A stretch of 64,000 bases of DNA, taken from assembly GCA_032250805.1 (NCBI GenBank), contig JAVVEM010000003.1:56410-120409 (forward strand), read 5' to 3'. The notes under the pieces were generated by a model. The model was not told where the DNA came from, searched no databases, and saw only the letters and a list, made by a program, of their open reading frames with translations. Positions 36,593-45,563 of this stretch are shown piece after piece. The stretch is from B18-G4 sp032250805 (GTDB lineage Bacteria; Bacteroidota; Bacteroidia; Bacteroidales; B18-G4). Each line of letters starts with the position of its first letter. Positions within the stretch are counted from its first letter, which is position 1. Made by a program: the position numbers and the translations under genes.

Positions 36593-39500
36593 GTGACTGC
36601 GCAAGAGAAGAATAAAGAACAAAACACTGATATCAATCATAGCAGACTCGATCCAATCCATAAGGAATCCGGGGGTAAATACCGTGAATTTATCGATCGC
36701 ATTCCTCTTGGCATTTTCGAATATGATACAAATGGGTTGATCACATATAGCAATTCTTTCGCACGGGAGATGATGGGATATACAGCGGAAGACATCCAGA
36801 ATGATATTTCTGTGCTTGATCTGGTGCACCCTGATGAGATTGGTAAAGCAAAAGACCGTACGCGAAGACTATTTTCAGGCGAGGAACTGGAGGGTGAGGA
36901 GTATCTTGCCAGGCGAAAAAGCGGAAGCACATTCCCGGTTTTACTCTACCAATATCCTGTATTTTACAATGATGCAGTTACCGGCGTGAGGGTGGTTGCC
37001 TTTGATATGTCAAAATCGAAAAAGATCGAGAAGCAGATGAACGAGCTTCTTACACGGTATGAAGTCATGCTCAATGCTCTTCCTGATCTTATCTTCAGGT
37101 TCGACCGCGAAGGACGCTTTATTGATTATCATGCCAATACGATCGATAAACTGGCAATTGATCCTGATGACTTTATGGGTAAGGTTATCACTGAGGTTGC
37201 TTTGCCTGAAGAACTAGGGGAAAGCGGTTTGGCAAAGATCAAAGAAGCATTGCGCACCGGAAAAATCATCAATGATGAGTATACCATGGAGGGGCCTGAC
37301 GGGACCGAATATTTTGAGGCCAGATATATCCCGATCGGTAAGCATGAGGTGCTTGATATTATTCGCGATATTACTGAAAAGGTAAAAGTTGAAGCTGCTC
37401 TTCGTGAAAGTGAAGAAAGGTTTCGTCAGTTATATGAACATATCCCACTGGGAATGTACCGCACAACACCTGATGGAAGGATAATACTTGCCAATCCGGC
37501 GTTCCTCAATAATTTGGCGATTGAATCGCTGGAGAAGGTCAACGAAACAGGCTTCGATAAAGTTCTGGCGGAGTTAGGATACAACAGGAGTGAATTTGTA
37601 AGCCTTATGGAAGAAAAGGGCGAAGTGAAAGGGTTTGAATCGCGGGTTATTCTTCCAAACGGAAAGGAAGTTTTTCTCAGGGAAAATGCGCTGAGGATCG
37701 TCGATAAAACAGGACAGGTATATTATGAAGGATCAATTGAGGATATCAGCTTACAAAAAAAGGCAATGGAGGAACTCAGGCTGACACAATTCTCAGTCGA
37801 TCATAATGCTGATGCTGCTTTCTGGATGGAAAAAGACGCCCGTTTTTTCTATGTCAATGAAGCTGCAGTGAATAAACTGGGATACTCCCGTGAGGAATTA
37901 CTTCAAATGCATGTTCATGATATCGACCCTGTATTTGCCAGAGATAAATGGAAGCCTCATTGGCGGGAACTGAAAGAAAAGGGAAGCTTGTCAATTGAGT
38001 CTGTTCACCGAACAAAAGATGGTAGGGAGTTTCCTGTTGAGTTGCAAATCAATTACATCGAATTTGACGGCAATGAGTATAATTGCATTTTTGCCCGTGA
38101 CATTACAGGCAGGAAGCAAAATGAAGAAAATTTGAGGAAAGCCAAAGAGCGGGCCGAACAAGCCAACAGGGTGAAAAGCGAATTCATTTCCAATATCTCA
38201 CACGAAATACGGACACCACTAAATTCGATCATCGGGTTCTCAGATATGTTGTCAAGCCAGCTTGAAAATAATAAGTTTAAGGAATATGCCTCCTCGATCA
38301 AATCGGCCGGAAACAGTTTGCTGATGCTTATCAATGACATCCTCGACATTTCGAAGATCGAAGCCGGCCGTATGGAGATCTTAAGGGAATCTGTCGACAT
38401 TCGCGGCATTATCAAGGAGATCAGCCAGATATTTGCTGTTAAGGTTGCCGGAAAGAACCTCGACTTTGTGGTTGATGTGCATGAAGATGTGCCGGACTCA
38501 GTAATGCTCGACAAGGTGAGATTCAGACAGGTGCTTTTTAACCTGATAGGAAATGCAGTGAAGTTTACCCGCGACGGGTATATACGCCTCATTGTTAATG
38601 TTGATCGTGATTGCAAAAATGAACCGGGGCAAACAAATCTTGAGATCAGTGTTGAAGACAGCGGAATTGGAATTGATCCCATTTATCATTCGCAGATATT
38701 TGATCCGTTTTACCAGATTGGCGGTCAGGAGTATGTGACCAATGCAGGAACAGGTCTGGGATTGTCAATAACCAAACGCCTGGTTGAAATGATGTCGGGA
38801 ACAGTTGAGGTAAATAGTGAACCCGGCAGGGGGTCGTCTTTTATTGTTCGCATGCCAGGAATAATAATTGCAAATCCGGGTCGTGAAATTGGGGTGCAAA
38901 AGGCAAACAAAAAATCGGCCTTATTCGGAAAACAGGTATTGCTTGTTGATGATTCGGAAATCAACAGGAGGTTTGTCAGGGAAAATCTTGAGGATGCGGG
39001 CATGCTGGTGATTGAAGTTGAGAATGGAAAGGAAGGCCTCGACATGGCAATTAACCGCTCACCCGACCTCATTCTTCTCGATATTATGATGCCAGTGATG
39101 GATGGTTATGAGCTGATGGACAAATTAAAATCAAACAACCAACTCTCAGTTATACCTGTCATTGCGCTTACTGCACTTGCGATGAAGGAGGATATTGTGC
39201 GTATTTCCGAATCGGGTTTTGATGACTTTCTTATCAAGCCCTTTCATATTGAGGAGCTTTTTGATAAGATGCTCGCAATTTTTAAGCAAAGCGGGCAGAG
39301 CCTGCATGTGTCTGAAAGCAAGCTGCTGAAATTATCTTACAGAAATGAAAAGAAATATATCGATGCCGTTCGTACCGCACTTAAACAAATAGAAGAGGTT
39401 TATCTGGCGATATGGATACAGGCCAATGAATTGAAGGAATTCAATGCGATCAGGGTTTTTGCCGAAGGCATCCACAACCTGGGGAAGACCCATAATATTC

Positions 39501-39634
39501 GTTTCCTGGTAGATTACGGCGATAAGATGATCATGCACTGCGACAATTACGACATCGAGAAGATTGATGCCAGTCTGGCTTCGTTCACTGATTATGTTAA
39601 AAAAATGAGAGAGATCTCGCAATCCGAACCATAA
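36593..39634 (+). CDS. Hybrid sensor histidine kinase with four PAS domains, receiver and Hpt-like domain
   Basis: About 1013 aa from GTG 36593. No ATG occurs in frame before the first PAS domain; an upstream TTG (36563) is the alternative. There is no membrane helix, so it should be cytosolic. Four PAS units lie at about residues 25-135, 145-265, 275-390 and 395-510. The HisKA phospho-His is His537 in NISHEIRTPLNS. The HATPase domain shows VRFRQVLFNLIGNAVKFT and DSGIGI. The receiver domain has the phospho-acceptor Asp830 in LLDIMMPVMDG. The C-terminal ~100 residues resemble an Hpt domain, with His961 in GIHNLGKTHNI, but the usual AHxLKG is altered. The next gene, one base away, is a response regulator. 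Confidence 0.88.
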   Translation: MTAQEKNKEQNTDINHSRLDPIHKESGGKYREFIDRIPLGIFEYDTNGLITYSNSFAREMMGYTAEDIQNDISVLDLVHPDEIGKAKDRTRRLFSGEELEGEEYLARRKSGSTFPVLLYQYPVFYNDAVTGVRVVAFDMSKSKKIEKQMNELLTRYEVMLNALPDLIFRFDREGRFIDYHANTIDKLAIDPDDFMGKVITEVALPEELGESGLAKIKEALRTGKIINDEYTMEGPDGTEYFEARYIPIGKHEVLDIIRDITEKVKVEAALRESEERFRQLYEHIPLGMYRTTPDGRIILANPAFLNNLAIESLEKVNETGFDKVLAELGYNRSEFVSLMEEKGEVKGFESRVILPNGKEVFLRENALRIVDKTGQVYYEGSIEDISLQKKAMEELRLTQFSVDHNADAAFWMEKDARFFYVNEAAVNKLGYSREELLQMHVHDIDPVFARDKWKPHWRELKEKGSLSIESVHRTKDGREFPVELQINYIEFDGNEYNCIFARDITGRKQNEENLRKAKERAEQANRVKSEFISNISHEIRTPLNSIIGFSDMLSSQLENNKFKEYASSIKSAGNSLLMLINDILDISKIEAGRMEILRESVDIRGIIKEISQIFAVKVAGKNLDFVVDVHEDVPDSVMLDKVRFRQVLFNLIGNAVKFTRDGYIRLIVNVDRDCKNEPGQTNLEISVEDSGIGIDPIYHSQIFDPFYQIGGQEYVTNAGTGLGLSITKRLVEMMSGTVEVNSEPGRGSSFIVRMPGIIIANPGREIGVQKANKKSALFGKQVLLVDDSEINRRFVRENLEDAGMLVIEVENGKEGLDMAINRSPDLILLDIMMPVMDGYELMDKLKSNNQLSVIPVIALTALAMKEDIVRISESGFDDFLIKPFHIEELFDKMLAIFKQSGQSLHVSESKLLKLSYRNEKKYIDAVRTALKQIEEVYLAIWIQANELKEFNAIRVFAEGIHNLGKTHNIRFLVDYGDKMIMHCDNYDIEKIDASLASFTDYVKKMREISQSEP

Positions 39635-39635
39635 T

Positions 39636-40472
39636 ATGAGAAAAGAAACATCAAACATACTTATCGTTGACGATATCCCGTCGAATATCCGGCTCATCAT
39701 CAGCATTCTTGATGAACACGGTTATTCAGTATCATACGCACAAAGTGGGAAGAACGCCATTGAACAATGCAGTAAGGTGCAATATGATCTTATCCTTCTC
39801 GACATTATGATGCCGGCCATGGATGGATTTGAGGTTTGCAGCGAAATTCGAAATATGGGTAATTATGAAACTGTCCCGATCATTTTCCTGACTGCACGCA
39901 CCGATCAGGAAAGCATATTAAAAGGTTTTGAAATGGGAGCGGTTGATTATGTCACGAAACCTTTCAGCGAAAAAGAGTTGCTTGTTAGGATAGAAACCCA
40001 TCTTGAACTTAAGCATACCCGCGATGCGCTGGAACGGGAACTCCTGTTCAAGCAAAAGGTCATGACCGAAAATGCCCTCTACATCCGGCGACGTGCCGAA
40101 TTGGGTAATTCAGTTATCGACGACCTGAAGAAGATCAACCGTAAAACAAGAAATGAATTTAGTGAAATCCTTCTGGGTGCAATATCAAAGCTGAGGAACC
40201 TGATCCAGGGTCAGGAGTGGAAAGAGTTTGAACTTCGTTTTGAAGAGGAGCATAATAATTTCAGGGAAAAGATCACAAGTCTGCATCCTGACCTCACCCC
40301 CAACGAGATCAAATTGTGTACGTTTCTGAGGCTGAATATGGCATCAAAGGAGATCTCTGAGCTCACCGGGCAATCGGTTCGCGCCCTGGAGACAGCCAGG
40401 AGTCGCATGCGTAAAAAACTCGGCCTTGAACGATCTGATAATCTTATCCAATATCTTCACGACATCACATAA
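39636..40472 (+). CDS. Response regulator with C-terminal LuxR-like helix-turn-helix
   Basis: 278 aa. The receiver domain covers residues 1-125, with Asp56 (LILLDIMMPAMDG), VDD near the N-terminus and VTKPFS as the lysine motif. A helical linker (about 130-220, LERELLFKQKVM...) probably forms a coiled-coil dimer interface. The C-terminal HTH (LTPNEIKLCTFLRLNMASKEISELTGQSVRALETARSRMRKKL) resembles that of LuxR-type regulators seen with Y_Y_Y sensor proteins. Only one base separates its ATG from the kinase stop, so they form a cognate pair. Confidence 0.88.
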   Translation: MRKETSNILIVDDIPSNIRLIISILDEHGYSVSYAQSGKNAIEQCSKVQYDLILLDIMMPAMDGFEVCSEIRNMGNYETVPIIFLTARTDQESILKGFEMGAVDYVTKPFSEKELLVRIETHLELKHTRDALERELLFKQKVMTENALYIRRRAELGNSVIDDLKKINRKTRNEFSEILLGAISKLRNLIQGQEWKEFELRFEEEHNNFREKITSLHPDLTPNEIKLCTFLRLNMASKEISELTGQSVRALETARSRMRKKLGLERSDNLIQYLHDIT

Positions 40473-40509
40473 AAAGAGGCTTTACCGATATGATCAGCTA
40501 AGCCTCTTT
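40473..40509. terminator. Bidirectional terminator between response regulator and eno
   Basis: AAAGAGGCTT (40473-40482) pairs fully with AAGCCTCTTT (40500-40509), a 10-bp stem with a 17-base loop. It starts directly after the response regulator stop and also lies downstream of eno on the other strand. Confidence 0.8.
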
Positions 40510-40550
40510 CTTATATCAAATCAATAAGCTGTCGAAAATCCCGATATTTT

Positions 40551-41840
40551 CTATAGGAATTTAAAGCCTTTTCCGAGGTATGCACCCGCATCGCCAAGAA
40601 TTTCCTCAATCCTCAGCAACTGGTTGTATTTTGCTATCCTGTCGGAGCGGCTGGCTGAGCCGGTTTTTATCAGGCCTGTATTCAGGGCTACGGCAAGATC
40701 TGCAATGGTGGTATCTTCAGTTTCTCCTGAGCGGTGGCTGATTACCGAAGTGTACGCATTATTGGAGGCCATACTCACTGCATCGATGGTTTCGGTGAGT
40801 GTACCTATCTGGTTTACTTTGATAAGTATGGAGTTGGCAATATTTTCGTCGATCCCTCTTTTAAGACGTTTTGTATTGGTGACAAAAAGGTCGTCGCCAA
40901 CCAATTGTATCTTTGCACCCATTTTATCGGTCATGATCTTCCAACCATCCCAGTCGTCTTCGGCCATGCCATCTTCAATTGAGATGATGGGATATTTTTT
41001 CGCCCAGTCAGCCCAGAAATCAACCATTTCTGAAGGCGATAGTTTATCGCCGGTCGACCATTTGAGGTGATATACATTTTCTTCCGGTATATAATATTCC
41101 GATGCTGCGGGGTCGAGCGCAATAAAAATATCTTCGCCGGCTTTGTAGCCCGCCTTTTCAATGGCCTGCAGAACCACTTTAATGGCGTCTTCATTTGATG
41201 CAAGGTTGGGTGCAAAGCCACCTTCATCGCCAACATTGGTTGCATGGCCTCCTTTTTTTAGCACAGCCTTCAGATTATGAAAAACTTCGGCTCCCATTCT
41301 GATGGCTTCACTGAAGCTTGCAGCACCAAGCGGCATGATCATAAATTCCTGGAAATCGATACTGTTATCGGCATGCGAGCCCCCATTCAGGATATTCATC
41401 ATGGGGATGGGAAGCAGGTGTGCATTGGGGCCGCCAATGTAGCGGAACAGGAACTGCCCGGTATCCTGCGCTCCGGCATGGGCAACGGCCAGAGAAACAC
41501 CCAGCATGGCATTGGCTCCGAGTTTTTCTTTATTGGGTGTACCGTCGATCTCTATCATTCGCTTGTCGATGTCGCGCTGATCGGTTACATAGTACCCCTG
41601 GAGTTCTTCCGACAGAATGTTGTTCACATTCTCAACTGCCTTCAGGACACCTTTTCCCATATATGTTCCTTTATCATTATCGCGAAGTTCTACTGCTTCA
41701 TGAACTCCTGTGCTTGCGCCCGAGGGAACTGCTGCCCTGGCAACGATGCCTGTATTGGTATATACATCAACTTCTATGGTTGGATTACCACGCGAATCAA
41801 GGATCTGACGTGCGTGAATGTTTGTTATCATTGAGCTCAT
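40551..41840 (-). CDS. eno: Enolase
   Basis: Converts 2-phosphoglycerate to phosphoenolpyruvate. The 429 aa are full length. The N-terminal motif is ARQILDSRGNPTIEVDVYT. The loop SGASTGVHEAVELRD and the metal/active-site region SIEDGMAEDDWDGWK are present, and SHRSGETEDTTIADLAVALNTGLIKTGS is the C-terminal catalytic signature. An internal ATG at 41831 (MITNIHARQI) is an alternative start. It lies downstream of the rplQ terminator on the same strand, without a TAnnTTTG element in the 89-base gap. Confidence 0.97.
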   Translation of the reverse strand: MSSMITNIHARQILDSRGNPTIEVDVYTNTGIVARAAVPSGASTGVHEAVELRDNDKGTYMGKGVLKAVENVNNILSEELQGYYVTDQRDIDKRMIEIDGTPNKEKLGANAMLGVSLAVAHAGAQDTGQFLFRYIGGPNAHLLPIPMMNILNGGSHADNSIDFQEFMIMPLGAASFSEAIRMGAEVFHNLKAVLKKGGHATNVGDEGGFAPNLASNEDAIKVVLQAIEKAGYKAGEDIFIALDPAASEYYIPEENVYHLKWSTGDKLSPSEMVDFWADWAKKYPIISIEDGMAEDDWDGWKIMTDKMGAKIQLVGDDLFVTNTKRLKRGIDENIANSILIKVNQIGTLTETIDAVSMASNNAYTSVISHRSGETEDTTIADLAVALNTGLIKTGSASRSDRIAKYNQLLRIEEILGDAGAYLGKGFKFL

Positions 41841-41874
41841 AACTGCATCTTTTTGTTTGTTATTGGTGAAGGGA

Positions 41875-41908
41875 TAAAAAAAGGATAAAGTTAATCACCC
41901 TATCCTTT
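41875..41908 (-). terminator. Rho-independent terminator of the ribosomal operon
   Basis: On the minus strand AAAGGATA (41908-41901) pairs with TATCCTTT (41887-41880), followed by T's. It lies 22 bases beyond the rplQ stop and before eno, so eno transcription either reads through or uses an unrecognised promoter. Confidence 0.75.
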
Positions 41909-41929
41909 ATTATCAATACAAAAATTTCA

Positions 41930-42688
41930 TTACTCTTTTTTTTCTTTGTCGTCACTTTCTTCTTTAGCTTCGGCTTCAGGTTCCTCTTTTGTTTTCTCTT
42001 CGGCTTTGGTTTCCGGTTCCTGCTTGATCTTTTCTTTTGCTTCAGCTTCCGGCGCTTCCTTTGCATCAACCTCTTCCTCAACCTTATCCTCTTCCTTTAC
42101 TTCATCAGCTTCAACTGTTTCGGCAGCTTCTTGTGTGGTTTCTTCTGCGGCTTCGGGTTCACTAACTTCAGCAAGCGTTTCTTCATTCACTGCTTCAGTA
42201 GTTTCTTCAGCTTTCTTACCCGACTCAACAGTCTTGCCGGGGCTGGCTGCTTCAGCTTCTTTCTTTGTGCCACCGCCTCTTCTACGGCGGGTTTTCTTCT
42301 GACCTTTATCTTTCGATTCAAGGAGATTTTCATTATAATCAACAAGCTCGATCAAAGCCATTTCTGCATTATCACCCAGTCTGGGTCCGATTTTGATGAT
42401 CCTGGTATAGCCTCCCGGACGTTCTGCCACCTTTACTGATACTTCGCGAAAAAGTTCAGTTACAGCTTCCTTATCCTTTAGGTAGCTAAAAACTATTCTT
42501 CTTGAGTGTGTTGTATCATCTTTCGACTTTGTGATGAGGGGCTCGATATATGTTCTCAAAGCTTTCGCCTTGGCAACAGTGGTTTTAATGCGCTTGTTGA
42601 CGATAAGCGAACTGGCCATATTGGCGAGCATTGCTTTTCTGTGAGCACTCGTCCTGCTTAAATGATTAAATCTTTTACCGTGTCTCAT
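41930..42688 (-). CDS. rplQ: 50S ribosomal protein L17 with long acidic tail
   Basis: Large-subunit protein near the polypeptide exit tunnel. The conserved L17 core is residues 1 to about 119 (MRHGKRFNHLSRTSAHRKAML ... MALIELVDYNE). The remaining ~133 residues form a basic stretch (KKTRRRRGGG) and then a low-complexity Glu/Ala/Lys tail with repeats such as KEEPEAEAKEE. E. coli L17 is about 127 aa, so this protein doubles the family size. The tail is not seen in E. coli L17; shorter tails occur in other Bacteroidota as I recall. Confidence 0.93.
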   Translation of the reverse strand: MRHGKRFNHLSRTSAHRKAMLANMASSLIVNKRIKTTVAKAKALRTYIEPLITKSKDDTTHSRRIVFSYLKDKEAVTELFREVSVKVAERPGGYTRIIKIGPRLGDNAEMALIELVDYNENLLESKDKGQKKTRRRRGGGTKKEAEAASPGKTVESGKKAEETTEAVNEETLAEVSEPEAAEETTQEAAETVEADEVKEEDKVEEEVDAKEAPEAEAKEKIKQEPETKAEEKTKEEPEAEAKEESDDKEKKE

Positions 42689-42693
42689 TGCAA

Positions 42694-43686
42694 TTATTCC
42701 TTATCTAATTTGTATTTCGAAATGTTCATGCCAAATTCAAGTCCTTTGGATTTGACCAGTTCTTCAAGCTCGGTCAGCGATTTTTTTCCAAAATTCCTGA
42801 ATTTAAGCAGGTCGTTTTTATTAAACGTAACCAGATCGCCCAATGATTCTACATCAGCTGCTTTGAGGCAGTTCAGTGCCCTGACTGACAGGTCCATGTC
42901 GACCAGCTTTGTTTTCAGCAGCTGACGGATATGGAGTGAATTTTCGTCAAATTCCTCAGTTACTGCTTTCTCTTCCGAATCCAGGGTGATCTTTTCATCT
43001 GAAAACAGCATGAAATGGTGGATCAAAATCTTTGCAGCTTCTTTTAGGGCCTCTTTTGGATGAATTGAACCGTCGGTATCAATTTCAAGGGTCAGTTTTT
43101 CGTAGTCGGTTTTTTGTTCAACCCTGTAGTCTTCAACCTGGTATTTTACGTTTTTTATCGGAGTATGGATCGAATCGATGGCGATTGTTTCGAGCGAGGC
43201 ATTAAGTGATTTATTTTCCTCAGCAGGAACATATCCTCTTCCCTTGTTAATTGTGATTTCCATCGACAGTTTTACGCCGGTGTCCATGTGGCAGATCACT
43301 TCCTCAGGGTTAAGTACCTGAAATACCGATAAAAATTTGTTGATGTCACCGGCTTTGAATTCTTCCTGATCGCCGATCACGATATGCACTTTTTCAGTAT
43401 TTTCAGTATCGATTTGCTTTTTGAACCTGATCTTTTTCAGATTCAGAATGATCTGGGAAACATCCTCGACCACTCCACGGATCGTTGAAAATTCCTGTAC
43501 TACGCCATCTATCCTTACGGAAGTGATGGCATACCCTTCAAGAGATGATAGGAGGATCCTTCTGAGTGCGTTACCAATGGTTACACCGAATCCGGGTTCA
43601 AGCGGGCGAAATTCAAAGCTTCCTTTGAATTCATCAGCTTCTACCATGATCACCTTGTCTGGTTTTTGAAATGCTAATATTGCCAT
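42694..43686 (-). CDS. rpoA: RNA polymerase alpha subunit
   Basis: Alpha subunit: the N-terminal domain dimerises and seeds core assembly, and the C-terminal domain binds UP elements and activators. 330 aa, standard length. Visible blocks: GFGVTIGNALRRILLSSLEGYAITSVRIDGV in the NTD and LNCLKAADVESLGDLV with the RNFGKKSLTELEE helix in the CTD. It is five bases upstream of rplQ. Confidence 0.97.
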   Translation of the reverse strand: MAILAFQKPDKVIMVEADEFKGSFEFRPLEPGFGVTIGNALRRILLSSLEGYAITSVRIDGVVQEFSTIRGVVEDVSQIILNLKKIRFKKQIDTENTEKVHIVIGDQEEFKAGDINKFLSVFQVLNPEEVICHMDTGVKLSMEITINKGRGYVPAEENKSLNASLETIAIDSIHTPIKNVKYQVEDYRVEQKTDYEKLTLEIDTDGSIHPKEALKEAAKILIHHFMLFSDEKITLDSEEKAVTEEFDENSLHIRQLLKTKLVDMDLSVRALNCLKAADVESLGDLVTFNKNDLLKFRNFGKKSLTELEELVKSKGLEFGMNISKYKLDKE

Positions 43687-43734
43687 AATATGCTGTCTGT
43701 TAAATGATCAATTAAAGAGGATTGGTTCACAGTT

Positions 43735-44340
43735 TTACTTGGAATACAATTCCACGATAAGCTGTTCGCGAATATTTTCCGGTATGTCTTCTCTAGCCGG
43801 ATAATTCACGAACTTACCCTCCATTTTGTCATCATCCCATTCAAGCCAACCATACCTGTCGGTTCTGCCCGAGAGGGATTCAGTAATGGCTTCAAGTGAC
43901 TTTGATTTTTCTCTCACACTAATTACATCGCCGGGTTTCACTTCATATGAAGGGATATTGACGATAGTTCCGTTGACGACAATATGGCGGTGTGCTACCA
44001 GTTGGCGTGCACCTCTTCTGCTTGGGCTTATTCCCAGCCTGAAAACTATGTTGTCAAGCCTTGATTCGATAAGCTGAAGCAAAATCTCCCCGGTAATTCC
44101 TTTTTTCTTACTTGCTTTTTTAAAGGTGTTCCTGAATTGCCTTTCAAGGATACCATAGGTATATTTTGCTTTCTGTTTTTCCTGAAGCTGAATACCGTAT
44201 TCTGATTCTTTTCTTCTGCGCCTGTTGTTTCCATGATGTCCCGGGGGGTATGGTTTTCTGTCAAGCGCTTTATCCGGTCCAAAGATCGGATCTTTGAATT
44301 TCCTGGCAATCTTCGATTTTGGTCCTCTGTACCTGGCCAT
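43735..44340 (-). CDS. rpsD: 30S ribosomal protein S4
   Basis: Primary 16S rRNA-binding protein of the body of the small subunit, 201 aa. Opens ARYRGPKSKIARKF, with the S4 domain SRLDNIVFRLGISPSRRGARQLVAHRHIVVNG. No cysteine cluster is seen at the N-terminus, so it is the zinc-free form. Lies between rpsK and rpoA. Confidence 0.97.
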   Translation of the reverse strand: MARYRGPKSKIARKFKDPIFGPDKALDRKPYPPGHHGNNRRRRKESEYGIQLQEKQKAKYTYGILERQFRNTFKKASKKKGITGEILLQLIESRLDNIVFRLGISPSRRGARQLVAHRHIVVNGTIVNIPSYEVKPGDVISVREKSKSLEAITESLSGRTDRYGWLEWDDDKMEGKFVNYPAREDIPENIREQLIVELYSK

Positions 44341-44368
44341 AAAAATATGCTTTTACTTTGTTTTAAAA

Positions 44369-44758
44369 TTATACTCTTCTTCTTTTCGGAGGCCTGCATC
44401 CATTATGTGGTAATGGCGTTACGTCCTTTATCTCAGTTACTTCAATGCCCATTGTGTGCAATGTCCTGATGGCTGACTCCCTGCCGGCTCCCGGTCCTTT
44501 TACGTGTACCTTTACTTTGCGCAAGCCTGCATCAAATGCTGTCTTGGCACAGTCTTCAGCTGCCAGCTGGGCAGCATACGGGGTATTCTTCTTCGATCCC
44601 CTGAATCCCATTTTTCCTGATGATGACCAGGCGATAACCTGCCCGGCATTGTTGGTCAGCGAAATGATAATATTATTGAATGACGCACTGATGAATGCCA
44701 TTCCTGTGGGTTCAACCTTAACTACCCTCTTCTTTGAACTTCTGGTTGATTTAGCCAT
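44369..44758 (-). CDS. rpsK: 30S ribosomal protein S11
   Basis: Small-subunit platform protein near the mRNA exit, 129 aa. FISASFNNIIISLTNNAGQVIAWSSSGKMGFRG and VKGPGAGRESAIRTLHTMGIEVTEIKDVTPLPHNGCRPPKRRRV are the family signatures. Confidence 0.97.
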   Translation of the reverse strand: MAKSTRSSKKRVVKVEPTGMAFISASFNNIIISLTNNAGQVIAWSSSGKMGFRGSKKNTPYAAQLAAEDCAKTAFDAGLRKVKVHVKGPGAGRESAIRTLHTMGIEVTEIKDVTPLPHNGCRPPKRRRV

Positions 44759-44806
44759 AGTTTTTCTTTATTACAGCAGAATTTAAATCCTGTTTACGAT
44801 TTTACA

Positions 44807-45187
44807 TTAACCTTTTGGTGCCACTTTTTTGTTGGCAACGGTTTTCTTACGCCCTTTTCGCGTGCGTGCATTGTTTTTGGTGCTCTGTCCACGCAGTGGA
44901 AGCCCAATACGATGACGGATCCCGCGATAGGTTCCGATGTCCATCAACCGCTTGATGTTCATTTGTGTTTCAGAGCGTAAGGCGCCTTCCACCTTATACT
45001 TTTCACTGATGATGCTACGGATCCTGGTTTGCTCTTCATCATTCCATTCTTCTACTTTTTTATCCCAGTCGACCCCTGCTTCAGTGAGGATCCTTTGTGC
45101 GTTGCTTCTGCCTATTCCGAAAATGTAGGTAAGACCAATCTCGCCTCTTTTGTTGTCCGGTATATCGACACCTGCTATCCTAGCCAT
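44807..45187 (-). CDS. rpsM: 30S ribosomal protein S13
   Basis: Small-subunit head protein that contacts L5 and the P-site tRNA, 126 aa. ARIAGVDIPDNKRGEIGLTYIFGIGRSNAQRIL and GTYRGIRHRIGLPLRGQSTKNNARTRKG are the expected motifs. It has a basic tail for tRNA contact. Confidence 0.97.
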   Translation of the reverse strand: MARIAGVDIPDNKRGEIGLTYIFGIGRSNAQRILTEAGVDWDKKVEEWNDEEQTRIRSIISEKYKVEGALRSETQMNIKRLMDIGTYRGIRHRIGLPLRGQSTKNNARTRKGRKKTVANKKVAPKG

Positions 45188-45213
45188 ATCTTAAACTTTA
45201 TATTGTTATACGA

Positions 45214-45330
45214 TTATCCTTGTCTTTGTTTGAATTTGGGATTTTTCTTGTTGATAACATACAAGCGTCCCTTCCGTCTTACGATCTTGCATTCAGGTGA
45301 CCGTTTCTTTACTGATGCTCTGATTTTCAT
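45214..45330 (-). CDS. rpmJ: 50S ribosomal protein L36, zinc-free form
   Basis: 38 aa, found by eye: MKIRASVKKRSPECKIV... and INKKNPKFKQRQG at the end. Only one cysteine (Cys14) remains of the four-ligand zinc ribbon, so it is the C-minus type common in Bacteroidota. It lies between infA and rpsM in the expected position. Confidence 0.93.
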   Translation of the reverse strand: MKIRASVKKRSPECKIVRRKGRLYVINKKNPKFKQRQG

Positions 45331-45344
45331 TTTTTAGTCCTTTA

Positions 45345-45563
45345 TTATTTATATCTGAACGTAATTCTTCCTTTTGTCAGGTCGTAGGGCGACATTTCAA
45401 GTTTTACCCTGTCGCCCGGCAATATTTTAATATAGTGCATGCGCATCTTGCCTGAAATGTGTGCAATGATCACATGCCTGTTTTCGAGTTCTACCCTGAA
45501 CATGGCGTTGCCCAATGATTCGATGACAGTGCCATCTTGTTCTATGGATTGTTGTTTAGCCAT
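45345..45563 (-). CDS. infA: Translation initiation factor IF-1
   Basis: 72-aa OB-fold factor that binds the ribosomal A site at initiation. Opens AKQQSIEQDGTVIESLGNAMFRVELENRHVI and ends with YDLTKGRITFRYK. The start overlaps the map stop by 8 bases, suggesting coupled translation. Confidence 0.97.
   Translation of the reverse strand: MAKQQSIEQDGTVIESLGNAMFRVELENRHVIIAHISGKMRMHYIKILPGDRVKLEMSPYDLTKGRITFRYK

Noticed and set aside
41946..42302. Ser-rich open frame on the plus strand
   Set aside because: It is the antisense of the acidic tail of L17.
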